64,000 nucleotides of DNA from JAAGZL01 sp050291365 (GCA_050291365.1 JBNKJS010000012.1:1-64000); one strand, 5' to 3'; positions 8,354 to 18,142 are shown, counted from the first letter of the stretch. The notes: a model not told the origin generated them from the sequence alone. Made by a program: numbers and translations.

Positions 8354-8390
8354 TATATATGGTTGACCGTATATACGGATTGCCGTATAT
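8354..8390 (+). promoter_or_regulatory. ArsR-type operator of the ars operon
   Basis: A perfect 12-bp palindrome, CCGTATATACGG, occupies 8367-8378. A further half-site CCGTATAT lies at 8383-8390 and an ATATATGG arm at 8354-8362. The cluster ends 10 bp before the arsR start codon, where an autoregulating ArsR dimer would block transcription. Confidence 0.72.
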
Positions 8391-8399
8391 TTCTTTTCC

Positions 8400-8753
8400 A
8401 TGGAAATTCAACTACCCCTGTTCTTTCAGCTGCTATCTGATGAGACGCGCCTGCGCAGTCTCTTCCTGATCAAGCGTGAGGGCGAACTCTGCGTCTGTGA
8501 GCTAGTCCATGCCCTGGGCCTGATCCAGCCCAAGATATCGCGCCACCTGGCAACTTTGCGAGACGCTGGCGCGGTGCTGGATCGTCGCCAGGGGCAGTGG
8601 ATATATTACCGACTAAATCCGGACCTGCCGGCCTGGGCAACCGATGTAATCGACACCATGGCTGCCGAGGCAGCAGTCCGCTCCCCTTTTAGAGATGATC
8701 TGACCCTATTGGCAGAGATGCCCAATAGGCCCAACGCGGCCTGTTGCGCCTGA
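8400..8753 (+). CDS. arsR: ArsR/SmtB-family arsenic-responsive repressor
   Basis: The 117-residue winged-helix repressor has the arsenite-sensing motif ELCVCELV (Cys31 and Cys33) at the recognition region and a helix-turn-helix around KISRHLATLRDAGAV. It ends in a second cysteine pair. It would repress its own operon until As(III) binds. A palindromic operator lies just upstream and arsC and acr3 follow within about 20 bp and 3 bp. Confidence 0.93.
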   Translation: MEIQLPLFFQLLSDETRLRSLFLIKREGELCVCELVHALGLIQPKISRHLATLRDAGAVLDRRQGQWIYYRLNPDLPAWATDVIDTMAAEAAVRSPFRDDLTLLAEMPNRPNAACCA

Positions 8754-8771
8754 AACTATCGGAACAATCTT

Positions 8772-9197
8772 ATGAATCTACTGTTCTTATGCACCGGCAA
8801 CTCCTGTCGTTCTCAGATGGCTGAAGGCTGGGCTAGGAAGTTGGCAGGTGACTGGTTGGATGTGCAATCCGCAGGCATAGAGGCCCACGGCAAGAACCCA
8901 AGAGCCATAGCGGTGATGCAGGAGGCAGGTGTGGATATATCCAGCCAGGATTCAACCACCCTATCAGAAGAGATGCTGTCCTCGGCCGACCTACTCATCA
9001 CCGTCTGCGGCCATGCCGATGAGCACTGTCCGCTATTACCACCTGATACTCGTAAAGAGCACTGGCCCCTGAGCGATCCGGCGAAGGCTGAGGGCACGGA
9101 GGAAGAGATCATGGCCCAGTTCCGATCAACTCGGGATGAGATCAGTCAGCGTGTCACTGAGCTGATCAATCGTTTAAAAACCAACCAAGAGAGTTAA
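8772..9197 (+). CDS. arsC: Arsenate reductase, low-molecular-weight phosphatase type
   Basis: The protein reduces arsenate to arsenite. The 141-residue sequence starts with the phosphatase loop CTGNSCRS (Cys7 to Ser14), and Cys79 and Cys86 (VCGHADEHC) supply the shuttle pair of the thioredoxin-coupled family. It is the second gene of the arsR-arsC-acr3 operon, which converts arsenate and then exports arsenite. Confidence 0.93.
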   Translation: MNLLFLCTGNSCRSQMAEGWARKLAGDWLDVQSAGIEAHGKNPRAIAVMQEAGVDISSQDSTTLSEEMLSSADLLITVCGHADEHCPLLPPDTRKEHWPLSDPAKAEGTEEEIMAQFRSTRDEISQRVTELINRLKTNQES

Positions 9198-9200
9198 GCC

Positions 9201-10328
9201 ATGAGCGGAGATAAAACCGACAGCAGTGAAATGGGCATATTCGAACGTTATCTGAGCATATGGGTAGCACTCTGCATCGCGATCGGCATAGGATTGGGCT
9301 ATCTGTTCCCGATTGCATTCCAGACAATTGGAAGTATAGAGCTGGCCCACATAAACCTTCCTGTGGCTGTGCTGGTATGGTTGATGATTATTCCCATGCT
9401 GCTCAAGGTGGACCTAAAAGCCCTGAAAGAGGTTAAACAGTTCTGGCGAGGCGTGGGGGTAACCCTATTGGTTAACTGGGGCATCAAACCGTTCTCCATG
9501 GCCATGCTTGGTTGGTTTTTTATCGGTTACCTGTTTCACGATTTTCTACCAGCAGAACAGATCGACTCCTATATCGCCGGCCTGATCATTTTGGCTGCGG
9601 CACCATGCACAGCAATGGTGTTTGTCTGGAGCCACCTGATGCGGGGAGAACCCCACTTCACCCTGTCCCAGGTAGCATTGAATGATGTGATTATGGTGTT
9701 TGCCTTTGCTCCTATAGTAGGAGTGCTACTGGGTCTTTCTGCCATTACCGTTCCCTGGGACACCCTGCTGTTGTCTGTACTGCTATACATCCTGGTGCCT
9801 CTTGTGATTGCCAACCTGTGGCGCATGAGATTGCTCAAGGACGAAAAGGGACAGAAGCGCCTGGAGAGGGTTATAAAACATCTGAACCCATTTTCTCTGG
9901 GCGCCCTGCTGGCTACCTTGATACTGCTGTTCGGTTTTCAGGGAGAGATGATCATCGCCCAGCCCATGATTATCGCACTTCTGGCCGTACCGATATTAAT
10001 CCAAGTCTTTTTCAATTCCGGACTGGCCTATCTGCTTAATCGACATGTACGATCACCTCACTGCGTGGCAGGACCTTCTGCCCTGATCGGCGCCAGTAAT
10101 TTCTTTGAACTGGCAGTGGCCACAGCTATTGCCCTGTTTGGTTTTGAATCTGGCGCTGCACTGGCTACAGTGGTTGGGGTACTGATTGAGGTTCCGGTAA
10201 TGTTGCTGGCTGTAAAGGTGGTAAACCAGTCACGCGATTGGTATGAACGTCGCGATGGAGTAGTGCCTCACGAAGAGTGTTGCCCAGAAAAATCTGGGTA
10301 TAACTTTGTACAGCGTAACCTTACCTAG
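9201..10328 (+). CDS. acr3: ACR3-family arsenite efflux permease
   Basis: The 375-residue polytopic inner-membrane protein has about ten hydrophobic segments and the ACR3 signature APCTAMVFVWSHL with the conserved Cys136. The end of the translocation domain has GASNFFELAVA. It exports arsenite by proton antiport. The start codon is 3 bp after the arsC stop. It is the ACR3 family and not the E. coli ArsB family. Confidence 0.93.
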   Translation: MSGDKTDSSEMGIFERYLSIWVALCIAIGIGLGYLFPIAFQTIGSIELAHINLPVAVLVWLMIIPMLLKVDLKALKEVKQFWRGVGVTLLVNWGIKPFSMAMLGWFFIGYLFHDFLPAEQIDSYIAGLIILAAAPCTAMVFVWSHLMRGEPHFTLSQVALNDVIMVFAFAPIVGVLLGLSAITVPWDTLLLSVLLYILVPLVIANLWRMRLLKDEKGQKRLERVIKHLNPFSLGALLATLILLFGFQGEMIIAQPMIIALLAVPILIQVFFNSGLAYLLNRHVRSPHCVAGPSALIGASNFFELAVATAIALFGFESGAALATVVGVLIEVPVMLLAVKVVNQSRDWYERRDGVVPHEECCPEKSGYNFVQRNLT

Positions 10329-10367
10329 TCTGCGCAAACTCTTCAGAAACTCTCCAGCCCTATAAAC

Positions 10368-12248
10368 CTAACGAACCAAAAAGCGCGAGCATGCAGCGTT
10401 GAACGCCGCGATCTGCTCCGCCGACTGATTGACTATGCGTTGACGTTGCGCCCTCGGCACTTCCTGATCCTTGTGGTCGAATACCGAATAGCGGAAATAA
10501 GCAACTCGGCGAAAAGGGAATACTATTTTTTGCTGCGGATTGATGATGCCCGCGTAGTGGTAGTTCCCAACAACAGATTCCGTTGACGGATGGTTGTAGA
10601 GGTCACCACCCAGAGTGTAGATCTCAGGCTTGGAGCTAACCCCAAGCAGCGGCATCAGGGTGGCCGGGATATCGAGATGGCTGGTGACATCATCCACTAT
10701 CCCTGGCTCTACCCCAGGAATATGCAACACCATGGGGACATGGATCTGATGCTCCGGAAACTTGGAGTTATGGCCGTGCCCCCAGTGTCCATTCTCCATG
10801 AACTCCTCGCCATGATCGCCGGTAACTAGCACGACAGTGTTATCCAGCAGGTCATTTTTGCGCAGGTAGTCGAACAGGCGTCCCAACTGCCGGTCCACAG
10901 AGTGGGCAGCGTTGATATAGCGGTTCTTGATCAACTCCGGATTTTTCAGGCTACTGAGCTTGGCGTAGTTCATATCCTGCAGGAAAGGTTTGCGTATCTC
11001 GTCTGCACTGGAGAAATCATAGGGTGCATGAGTGGCCTCGAAGAACATGAACCCGAAAAACGGGCGACTGGGGTCACGCCCATCAAGAAACTGCATAATC
11101 TCGGTGATATTCTGCTCATCGCGTTTCCAGGGAGGGGCGCCATCCTTGATCTCGCGCAGCTCCTCTGGCGACAGATTGGCAAACACCGTATCGCGTAGCT
11201 CTGGATAGGAAAAGCTCTGGCTGGTGTGCGCCTTAAACTGGTACCCCTGATCCCGCAGAACATCGATCAACACAGGACCAACGCGCTGTTCTGAAAACGC
11301 ATACCAGTAAGGGGCGTAAAGTCCATAAAACATGCTTAACATACCCATACGGGTGCGGTTTCCGCCGCTGTAATGACGCTTGAACCGTGTAGCATCCCTG
11401 CTGAATTCATTCAGATTGCTCATGATCTCCGGGTCCAGCATGTCCCAGCGCAACGACTCGGCGACGAGCCAAATGATGTTCAGAGGTTTTTTAGGGCGCC
11501 GATGTTCAATCTTGGCCAGCGGGTAGTGCAGCTTACCGTTCGCAACCCGAACCTTAGCCTTCGGCTGTTTTTTGACCCCAAGTTTATAGAATGTAGAGTC
11601 GGATGTGGTGCGTATATGGAACGGCACTACGGACGCAGCCTGCATAATCGCCTCCTGTCCACTGGCATGGCTGTAGGCATGGGCCACCTCGCTGGTGACC
11701 AGTAATGCAAACACCGCCCATGACAACCTGGAAAACCTTCTACCGGAGAGCGCCAAACGAGATTTAGGCCGGGCCAATCGGTGACTGGCATACAGCAGTG
11801 CGGCATTAAGCAACAGGATTCCTCCGACCGACAGCACATAACTGAGCTCGGTGCCCCTGGAGGCCCCCAGGGAGGCGATGCCATCCGGCGTGCTGATCAG
11901 ATTCCAGACAAATGCATCGAAATGGTACTCATACAGTTCGTACAGAGCATGGTCTGCATAGATCAGCAGTACGGTCACCGATGTCATCAGGTAGCTTAGC
12001 GCCAGTAACAAGCGCGATCTCCAGAGCTGCCTGCGCGGCGTTCCAGCTACCGGCAGCATCTTCAACAGCGCTAACACCCCCAGCGTAGGCAGCAGATAGA
12101 AGAACGGGTATGCCAGGAGCTCATTCATAAGGTAGAGCCAGGTAACAGGAGTATCATCCTTGACATAGGTCACATAGCCGCTGAGTAGGGCGACAAGCAA
12201 CAGGTACTGACTAACTAGATAGAGACGGATGGTTGGCGCGTTTTGCAT
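10368..12248 (-). CDS. YejM/PbgA-like inner-membrane protein with periplasmic sulfatase fold
   Basis: The 626-residue protein has about five N-terminal membrane segments (residues 1-200) and a periplasmic alkaline-phosphatase/sulfatase-type domain from about residue 260. That domain carries WLVAESLRWDML, the SGGNRTRMGMLSMFYG segment where YejM has its vestigial nucleophile, and VTGDHGEEFMENG. This is the DUF3413-plus-sulfatase layout of YejM/PbgA, which in enterics senses periplasmic LPS and controls LpxC turnover. It lies downstream of phoU on the same strand after about 280 bp, and no Pho box was found before it. A phosphoethanolamine-transferase-like enzyme is a weaker alternative. Confidence 0.75.
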   Translation of the reverse strand: MQNAPTIRLYLVSQYLLLVALLSGYVTYVKDDTPVTWLYLMNELLAYPFFYLLPTLGVLALLKMLPVAGTPRRQLWRSRLLLALSYLMTSVTVLLIYADHALYELYEYHFDAFVWNLISTPDGIASLGASRGTELSYVLSVGGILLLNAALLYASHRLARPKSRLALSGRRFSRLSWAVFALLVTSEVAHAYSHASGQEAIMQAASVVPFHIRTTSDSTFYKLGVKKQPKAKVRVANGKLHYPLAKIEHRRPKKPLNIIWLVAESLRWDMLDPEIMSNLNEFSRDATRFKRHYSGGNRTRMGMLSMFYGLYAPYWYAFSEQRVGPVLIDVLRDQGYQFKAHTSQSFSYPELRDTVFANLSPEELREIKDGAPPWKRDEQNITEIMQFLDGRDPSRPFFGFMFFEATHAPYDFSSADEIRKPFLQDMNYAKLSSLKNPELIKNRYINAAHSVDRQLGRLFDYLRKNDLLDNTVVLVTGDHGEEFMENGHWGHGHNSKFPEHQIHVPMVLHIPGVEPGIVDDVTSHLDIPATLMPLLGVSSKPEIYTLGGDLYNHPSTESVVGNYHYAGIINPQQKIVFPFRRVAYFRYSVFDHKDQEVPRAQRQRIVNQSAEQIAAFNAACSRFLVR

Positions 12249-12527
12249 ACAAGAAACCCTGAAGAACCATAAAGGTTGCTAGAGTAATGACCGCACCTTA
12301 ACTTAACCTTAAGCTACGCCAATCCATCTATCTTCCAGTTTCACCCCTTTTTGCCATCGCTTCGAAGCGGTTATCGCTAAACATGCGGGGTTGATGGCTT
12401 GGAAATAGCAGCAGGAAATATAGGGAATACTATTTGGGGCCAGCTCTTCCTGGGTGAGCGCATATCAATGACATAGTAATTCTGATGAATGAGAGACCTC
12501 AGTGCTGTAAAACTGCTTAAGAAGCCA

Positions 12528-13262
12528 CTATCTGCTCTCTGCAAAAACCTCTTCAGTCACACTCTCTAGGTTTTCATGGCGTACATCGACGCCCTTGACC
12601 AGAAACACCACATACCCCGCGATATTCTTGGCGTGCCCGCCCATCCTCTCCATGGCGCGCAGACCAAGCACTGTCTCCACAACATGCCCCACACTGCGTG
12701 AGTCTTCCATTATGAATGTGGTTAGATATCTGAGGGCTGACTTGAAATCCGCATCCAGTTCAACATCCATCTGAATGACCTCAAGGGCAAGTTCCAGATC
12801 AGGCCCATCAAATGCCTGAATAGCCTTTTTCAACATGCTGTTCACAAAGTCCACCATCTTCATGATGTCACGTATGATCTGCGGGCTTGGTACACTCTGC
12901 TGTCCGTCATAAAAATGAATTGTCAGCTTAGCTATCTTTCTAGCCTCATCCCCAACCCGCTCCAGATCTGTAACGATCTTACCTACGGTAAGGATCTCCC
13001 TGAGGTCCCTGGCCACAGGCTGACGCTTGGCAATAAGATTGACTATTTCATCACTGGCTTGAACATCAAGCTCGTTTACTTCGTTATCTTTTTCAATAAC
13101 TGCCTGAGCTAAATTTACGTCTTCGGTTTGCAACGATAAGGCCGCATTGATTAATTGCTCTCGCACCATGTCTCCGATCCGCAGGACCAGACCATGTATA
13201 TTATTCATCTCACAGTTATAGCGTTTCACAGTGTGTCCGTCTGTCATCATGTTCATCTGCAT
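12528..13262 (-). CDS. phoU: Phosphate transport regulator PhoU
   Basis: The protein of about 244 residues consists of two PhoU three-helix repeats. The first includes GDMVREQLINAALSL and the metal-binding DNEVNELDVQ stretch, and the second has GGHAKNIAGYVVFLVKG. PhoU transmits Pst transporter status to PhoR and keeps it inactive in high phosphate. The ATG at 13262 is preferred over an in-frame TTG at 13280; both lie at the end of pstB. It is the last gene of pstSCAB-phoU. Confidence 0.93.
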   Translation of the reverse strand: MQMNMMTDGHTVKRYNCEMNNIHGLVLRIGDMVREQLINAALSLQTEDVNLAQAVIEKDNEVNELDVQASDEIVNLIAKRQPVARDLREILTVGKIVTDLERVGDEARKIAKLTIHFYDGQQSVPSPQIIRDIMKMVDFVNSMLKKAIQAFDGPDLELALEVIQMDVELDADFKSALRYLTTFIMEDSRSVGHVVETVLGLRAMERMGGHAKNIAGYVVFLVKGVDVRHENLESVTEEVFAESR

Positions 13263-13272
13263 TATCTCGCTG

Positions 13273-14157
13273 TCAGCCAAAACGGCCAGTGATGTAATCT
13301 TCGGTTAATGGATGTTTTGGATTGGTAAATATCTGATCAGTTTCACCCACCTCTATAAGATCCCCCAGATGGAAGTACGCCGTGCGCTGGGAAATCCGTG
13401 CCGCCTGTTGCATGGAGTGGGTAACGATCGCAATGGTATACTGTTCCCGCAACTCATCAATGAGTTCCTCGATCTTAGCGGTTGCAATGGGATCAAGGGC
13501 CGAGCATGGCTCGTCCATCAGGATGATCTCGGGATTAACGGCAATGGCCCGCGCAATACAGAGACGCTGCTGCTGGCCGCCGGAAAGGCCGGTTCCTGGC
13601 TGATCCAACCTCTCTTTTACCTCATCCCATAGTCCAGCCTTACCAAGGGATGTTTCCACGATATGATCAAGCTCACCCTTATCGGTTGCTATCCCATGAA
13701 TACGCGGCCCATAGGCAACATTGTCATAGATGGACTTTGGAAATGGATTGGGTTTTTGGAATACCATGCCGATGCATGACCTTAGAGATACAACATCCAA
13801 CTCTGGATCGTATATATCATTACCGTCAAGCTTAATCTCACCAGTGATTCTACATCCATCAATTGTATCGTTCATACGGTTAATACAACGCAGAAAGGTG
13901 GACTTACCACAGCCGGAAGGACCAATCATGGATATTACCTCTCTCTTACCGATATCCAGGGTGACATTGTTAATCGCCTGCTTCTCTCCGTAGAAGACAT
14001 TCACATCTCTACAGGTCATGCGCGGATTGTCCACAAACAGATCACCAACGGTATTTCTATCATCACGCAAGATGGCCATATGCTCTTCTACCTCTACTTC
14101 GTCAGCAACAGGCACATTGATGGTGGAGGCGTCTGCTGTTTCGACAATGGAATCCAT
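13273..14157 (-). CDS. pstB: Phosphate ABC transporter ATPase PstB
   Basis: PstB is the ATPase of the high-affinity phosphate importer. The 294-residue protein has Walker A GPSGCGKS (residues 79-86), signature LSGGQQQR, Walker B ILMDEPCSALDP and the PstB-typical LDG/IYD insertion. About 45 residues precede the usual PstB start and look poorly conserved. GAGGA lies before the ATG. It follows pstA after 32 bp and is nearly contiguous with phoU. Confidence 0.96.
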   Translation of the reverse strand: MDSIVETADASTINVPVADEVEVEEHMAILRDDRNTVGDLFVDNPRMTCRDVNVFYGEKQAINNVTLDIGKREVISMIGPSGCGKSTFLRCINRMNDTIDGCRITGEIKLDGNDIYDPELDVVSLRSCIGMVFQKPNPFPKSIYDNVAYGPRIHGIATDKGELDHIVETSLGKAGLWDEVKERLDQPGTGLSGGQQQRLCIARAIAVNPEIILMDEPCSALDPIATAKIEELIDELREQYTIAIVTHSMQQAARISQRTAYFHLGDLIEVGETDQIFTNPKHPLTEDYITGRFG

Positions 14158-14189
14158 AACTCATTTCCTCGAATTTAAACCAGGACGCG

Positions 14190-15515
14190 TTACCAGCGCC
14201 GCTCAAATTTTTTCCTCAGATATACAGCCAGCGCATTCATTGAGATAAGAAATGCAAGCAGCAGCATGATGGCTGCTGAGGTTCGCTCTACAAATGCCCT
14301 TTCCGGGCTATCGGCCCAGAGATAGATCTGTACCGGCATTACAGTTGATGGATCGGTTACCGCCGACGGGATATCAACAATAAATGCCACCATACCGATC
14401 ATAAGCAGTGGGGCTGTCTCACCCAGAGCCTGGGCCATGCCGATAATGGTGCCGGTAAGCATGCCGGGCATGGCCAGGGGCAACACATGATGAAATACCA
14501 TCTGCATCTTGGATGCACCGAGACCTAAGGCCGCTTCCCGAATTGATGGTGGCACTGACTTCAATGCTGCACGGGATGCAATAATAATGGTTGGCAAAGT
14601 CATCAGGGTAAGCACCAGACCGCCCACCAGTGGCGCAGATCGCGGCAGCCCAAAAAAGTTGATGAACACCGCAAGACCCAACAGACCAAACACAATAGAG
14701 GGTACAGCAGCCAGGTTGTTGATATTCACCTCAATCAGATCGGTCCAGCGATTAACCGGTGCAAACTCTTCCAGATATACCGCAGCGGCAACACCGATGG
14801 GGAATGAGAGAGAAAGTGTGATCAAAAGAGTAAATATTGAACCCACTGCCGCCCCCCAGATACCTGCCAACTCCGGTTCACGCGAATCGCCAGCGGTAAA
14901 AAAGGTGGTATTGAAACTGGACCTTACTCTATGTTGTGAGACCAGCTTATCCACCCAGCTAAGCTGTTGATCGTCGATGCGCCTCTCTGACTCTGCAACA
15001 TCACGATTGATATACCCCTTGTATAACATATCGATATCATCATCCGCCGGCACCCATATGCGAATCGTGCTATCAATCAAGGCATGGTTCTCCATTACCA
15101 TATCGCGCAACTGAAATGCAGCTCCACTACTAACGATCTTATACAGTTTCAGCTTGTCTCTACGACTGGAAACCTCCGGGAACATCTCGCGTAGAGACCT
15201 CTTTACTATTCCTCCATAATTGGCAGCTGACAGCACCTCTGGATTGCGCAGGTTGGTTGGATCAACATCTTCGTGATCAATATGTATTTCAAGCTGAATC
15301 TCAGTCTGCCAAAAAGCACTGTAGCCATTACTGACAATACTGATAAGAAGCAGGGATATAAACACCAGACCGGAAATAACTGCGCCCAGTCCAATACGTC
15401 TGAACCTGCGCTCACGGGCATATCTTTTGGCCAGACCTGCACGCACCTTATCCATGCTACTCATGGCTTGGCCACTGTCTTGTGTTCCGGAACCGTTACT
15501 ATTCATATTGCTCAC
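14190..15515 (-). CDS. pstA: Phosphate ABC transporter permease PstA (DUF3333 type)
   Basis: The 441-residue permease is longer than E. coli PstA (296 residues) because a DUF3333 periplasmic domain of about 170 residues lies between the first membrane helix and the permease core. The core has the EAA loop (SIREAALGLGASKMQM) that docks PstB. The start may be GTG at 15515 or ATG at 15506; both overlap the end of pstC, which suggests coupling. The extended form is common in aquatic Gammaproteobacteria. Confidence 0.94.
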   Translation of the reverse strand: MSNMNSNGSGTQDSGQAMSSMDKVRAGLAKRYARERRFRRIGLGAVISGLVFISLLLISIVSNGYSAFWQTEIQLEIHIDHEDVDPTNLRNPEVLSAANYGGIVKRSLREMFPEVSSRRDKLKLYKIVSSGAAFQLRDMVMENHALIDSTIRIWVPADDDIDMLYKGYINRDVAESERRIDDQQLSWVDKLVSQHRVRSSFNTTFFTAGDSREPELAGIWGAAVGSIFTLLITLSLSFPIGVAAAVYLEEFAPVNRWTDLIEVNINNLAAVPSIVFGLLGLAVFINFFGLPRSAPLVGGLVLTLMTLPTIIIASRAALKSVPPSIREAALGLGASKMQMVFHHVLPLAMPGMLTGTIIGMAQALGETAPLLMIGMVAFIVDIPSAVTDPSTVMPVQIYLWADSPERAFVERTSAAIMLLLAFLISMNALAVYLRKKFERRW

Positions 15516-16881
15516 GATATTTGCGTACTACATAGAGGGCGATAACATTCAGAATCAGGGTGGTTACAAACAACATCAGACCAAGGGCAAATGCCGCCAG
15601 GGTCTTGGGACTATCGAACTCCTGATCACCTACAAGAAGGGTCACAATCTGCACGGTGACTGTGGTAACCGCCTGTAGCGGATTGGCCGTGAGATTTGCT
15701 GAGAGCCCGGCAGCCATAACCACAATCATGGTCTCACCAATTGCACGGGAAACCGCCAGCAAAACACCACCAACAATCCCTGGCAGTGCCGCCGGAATAA
15801 TTACCTGTTTTATGGTCTCGGACTTGGTAGCACCTAAACCGTAGGATCCATCGCGCATGGCCTGAGGTACGGCGTTGATCACATCATCGGATAGGGATGA
15901 AACAAAGGGGATAATCATTATTCCCATAACAATACCGGCGGCCAGAGCTGACTCTGAAGATACATCCAGCCCCAGCATGCTCCCGCTATTGCGAATGAAT
16001 GGGGCAACGGTCAATGCAGCAAAAAAACCGTAAACAACCGTGGGAATGCCAGCCAGGATCTCAAGGATTGGTTTTGCCATGGCCCTGAGCTTTTTACCGG
16101 CATATTCTGACAGATAGATCGCCGACATCAACCCAACGGGTACAGCCACCAGCATGGCTATAAAAGAAATAAGCATGGTGCCAGCAAACAAGGGGATGGC
16201 GCCAAAGGCACCTGATGATCCAACCTGATCAGCGCGAATCGCCATCTGCGGACTCCACTCCAGACCGAATAGAAATTCACTGACTGGAACCGCATCAAAA
16301 AAACGAATGGACTCAAACAGAACCGAGAGCACAATTCCGATAGTAGTGAAGATGGCAATAGTAGAGCTGGTAACCAGAAAAAATTTAATAACAGCCTCTA
16401 CCGAATTACGAGCACGTTTCTTTTGTTGAATTGTTTTCCACGCAAACAGTGCGCCTGCTATTGCCAAGGCGAGAACAACTACAGTTAATGATGCGTGGCT
16501 GATATTAAGTAAATGTTGATAGTGATCAGCAGCGGAACGTATAGCCCCATCCACCTCTCCGGAAACAATGTTTCCTGAAACAAGATTTTTTATATCGTTA
16601 ACAATTAGAGTTAAGTGATCCGGTGACACACTGCGCAACTCTTCAGGCAACCCAGAAACAACCATGTCTTGGATAAATAGTGTTTCCAACGCCAGCCATA
16701 AACATAAGAGTATAAAGGCCGGAATACCACACCATATGGCTGCATAGTAACCATAGTAGGCAGGCAGGGAGTGCAGATTACTTAGCTTGCCATTTGCTAC
16801 AACTATAGAGCGTTTGCGCCCCAGCCAGAAACTTATAGCGCTAAACAGCACCAGGCAAACTATTAGTGAAGTTGGTGTCAT
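15499..16881 (-). CDS. pstC: Phosphate ABC transporter permease PstC
   Basis: The 460-residue inner-membrane permease pairs with PstA. It has an N-terminal pair of membrane segments separated by a periplasmic stretch, then the permease core with the EAA-type loop (AMRDGSYGLGATKSETIKQV). It is longer than E. coli PstC, in line with the enlarged PstA partner. The stop overlaps the pstA start region. It lies 79 bp after pstS. Confidence 0.94.
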   Translation of the reverse strand: MTPTSLIVCLVLFSAISFWLGRKRSIVVANGKLSNLHSLPAYYGYYAAIWCGIPAFILLCLWLALETLFIQDMVVSGLPEELRSVSPDHLTLIVNDIKNLVSGNIVSGEVDGAIRSAADHYQHLLNISHASLTVVVLALAIAGALFAWKTIQQKKRARNSVEAVIKFFLVTSSTIAIFTTIGIVLSVLFESIRFFDAVPVSEFLFGLEWSPQMAIRADQVGSSGAFGAIPLFAGTMLISFIAMLVAVPVGLMSAIYLSEYAGKKLRAMAKPILEILAGIPTVVYGFFAALTVAPFIRNSGSMLGLDVSSESALAAGIVMGIMIIPFVSSLSDDVINAVPQAMRDGSYGLGATKSETIKQVIIPAALPGIVGGVLLAVSRAIGETMIVVMAAGLSANLTANPLQAVTTVTVQIVTLLVGDQEFDSPKTLAAFALGLMLFVTTLILNVIALYVVRKYREQYE

Positions 16882-16960
16882 TTATGAAATTCAGTATTAA
16901 ATATCTAAGAAAGAAAATGGCGGCCGACAAAACTCTTTGCCGACCGCCTCTCACTACTTC

Positions 16961-18064
16961 TTACATCTTCAGGTTAGCTGCAGTCTTTGCATCGTTTGCA
17001 AATTTAGCGCGCTCTTCCTTAGGCATTGGAATAAGACCCTTGTCTGCCAGGTAACCTTCGTCACCCCAGGCCTGTTCGCTGGTGAAAGCAGATACATACT
17101 CTTGGATACCAGGTACCTTGCCGATGTGGGCAACCTTCACATAGAAGAACAGAGGGCGGGAGACCGGGTACTTGCCGGAGGCAATGGCGTCAAACTCAGG
17201 AGCCACGCCGTCAACCAAAGCGCCCTGTACCTTGTCAGCATTCTGATCCAGGAAGCTGAAACCGAAAATACCCAGGGCATTAGGATTGGCTTCCAGCTTC
17301 TGAACGATCAGGTTGTCGTTCTCACCGGCTTCGATGTAAGCGCCATCTTCACGCACGGTGTAGGCAACCCTCTTGAATACCTTCTTGCCCTTCTTGTTGT
17401 AGGCCTTCATTGGTATACCAAGTTTCTCCATCAGGGCCTTAACGTCCTTCTCACCCTTGGCCTTACGCAGGGCCTTCAGGTCAGCAATCTTCTTGGCGCC
17501 GCCACCCATGGCCAACTCAGCAAAGGCGTCACGGGTTCCGGATGTTGGAGGAGGACCAAGAACCTCGATCTTGCTATCAGGCAGAGAAGCGTTTACACAC
17601 TTCCAGGTCTTACATGGGTTAGGGATTAGCTTGCCGTCCTTCCCTGGTACCTCTTTGGCCAGGGCCAGGTACAGGTCCTTACGGGTCAGCTTGAACTGCT
17701 CACTCTTCTTGGAGTTGGCAACGGCAATACCGTCGTAACCGATCTTAACTTCCAGAATGGCGTCCACTCCGTTTTTCTGGCACTTCTCAAACTCAGACTT
17801 CTTGATACGACGTGAAGCGTTGGTGATATCAGGGTGCTCAACCCCCACGCCTGCGCAGAACAGTTTCATACCACCACCAGAACCAGTTGACTCGATCTTG
17901 GGGGTCTTGAACTTGGAGGTCTTACCAAACTTCTCTGCAACTACGGTTGCAAACGGATATACGGTGGAAGATCCGACAATATTTATGTTGTCCCTTGAAG
18001 CTGCAAAGCTTGATGCCGAAAAACTGACAGCAATCGCGGTTAAAACTAGCTGTTTTCTGTTCAC
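16961..18064 (-). CDS. pstS: Periplasmic phosphate-binding protein PstS
   Basis: The 367-residue protein has a signal peptide ending in SSFAA, then NIVGSSTVYPFA, STGSGGGMKLFCAG and the phosphate-binding PPTSGTRDAF motif. It captures phosphate in the periplasm for PstCAB. It belongs to the longer PstS group that travels with DUF3333-type PstA. It begins its transcription unit behind a three-unit Pho box about 50 bp upstream, so it is probably strongly PhoB-induced. The ORF of about 230 codons on the opposite strand is a shadow. Confidence 0.95.
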   Translation of the reverse strand: MNRKQLVLTAIAVSFSASSFAASRDNINIVGSSTVYPFATVVAEKFGKTSKFKTPKIESTGSGGGMKLFCAGVGVEHPDITNASRRIKKSEFEKCQKNGVDAILEVKIGYDGIAVANSKKSEQFKLTRKDLYLALAKEVPGKDGKLIPNPCKTWKCVNASLPDSKIEVLGPPPTSGTRDAFAELAMGGGAKKIADLKALRKAKGEKDVKALMEKLGIPMKAYNKKGKKVFKRVAYTVREDGAYIEAGENDNLIVQKLEANPNALGIFGFSFLDQNADKVQGALVDGVAPEFDAIASGKYPVSRPLFFYVKVAHIGKVPGIQEYVSAFTSEQAWGDEGYLADKGLIPMPKEERAKFANDAKTAANLKM

Positions 18065-18113
18065 TGTTTTCTCCAGTAATGATTGATAACTGGAGTAAGT
18101 ATGAGAGCGCTTT

Positions 18114-18142
18114 GTGACAGGATTGTGATTGCAGTGTTACAG
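18114..18142 (-). promoter_or_regulatory. Predicted Pho box (three units) of the pst operon
   Basis: Reading on the minus strand, CTGTAAC (18142-18136), CAATCAC (18131-18125) and CTGTCAC (18120-18114) are heptamers at exact 11-bp pitch. The outer two match the PhoB half-site fully. A -10-like CATACT starts 10 nt further (18103-18098). The pstS ATG is at 18064. Confidence 0.85.

Noticed and set aside
12249..12527. Pho box upstream of the YejM/PbgA-like gene
   Set aside because: No pair of PhoB-like heptamers at 11-bp pitch was found on the minus strand in this interval.
16937..17629. Long plus-strand ORF (230 codons) opposite pstS
   Set aside because: It is a shadow of the well-supported pstS gene, with no ribosome site and no protein-like motifs.
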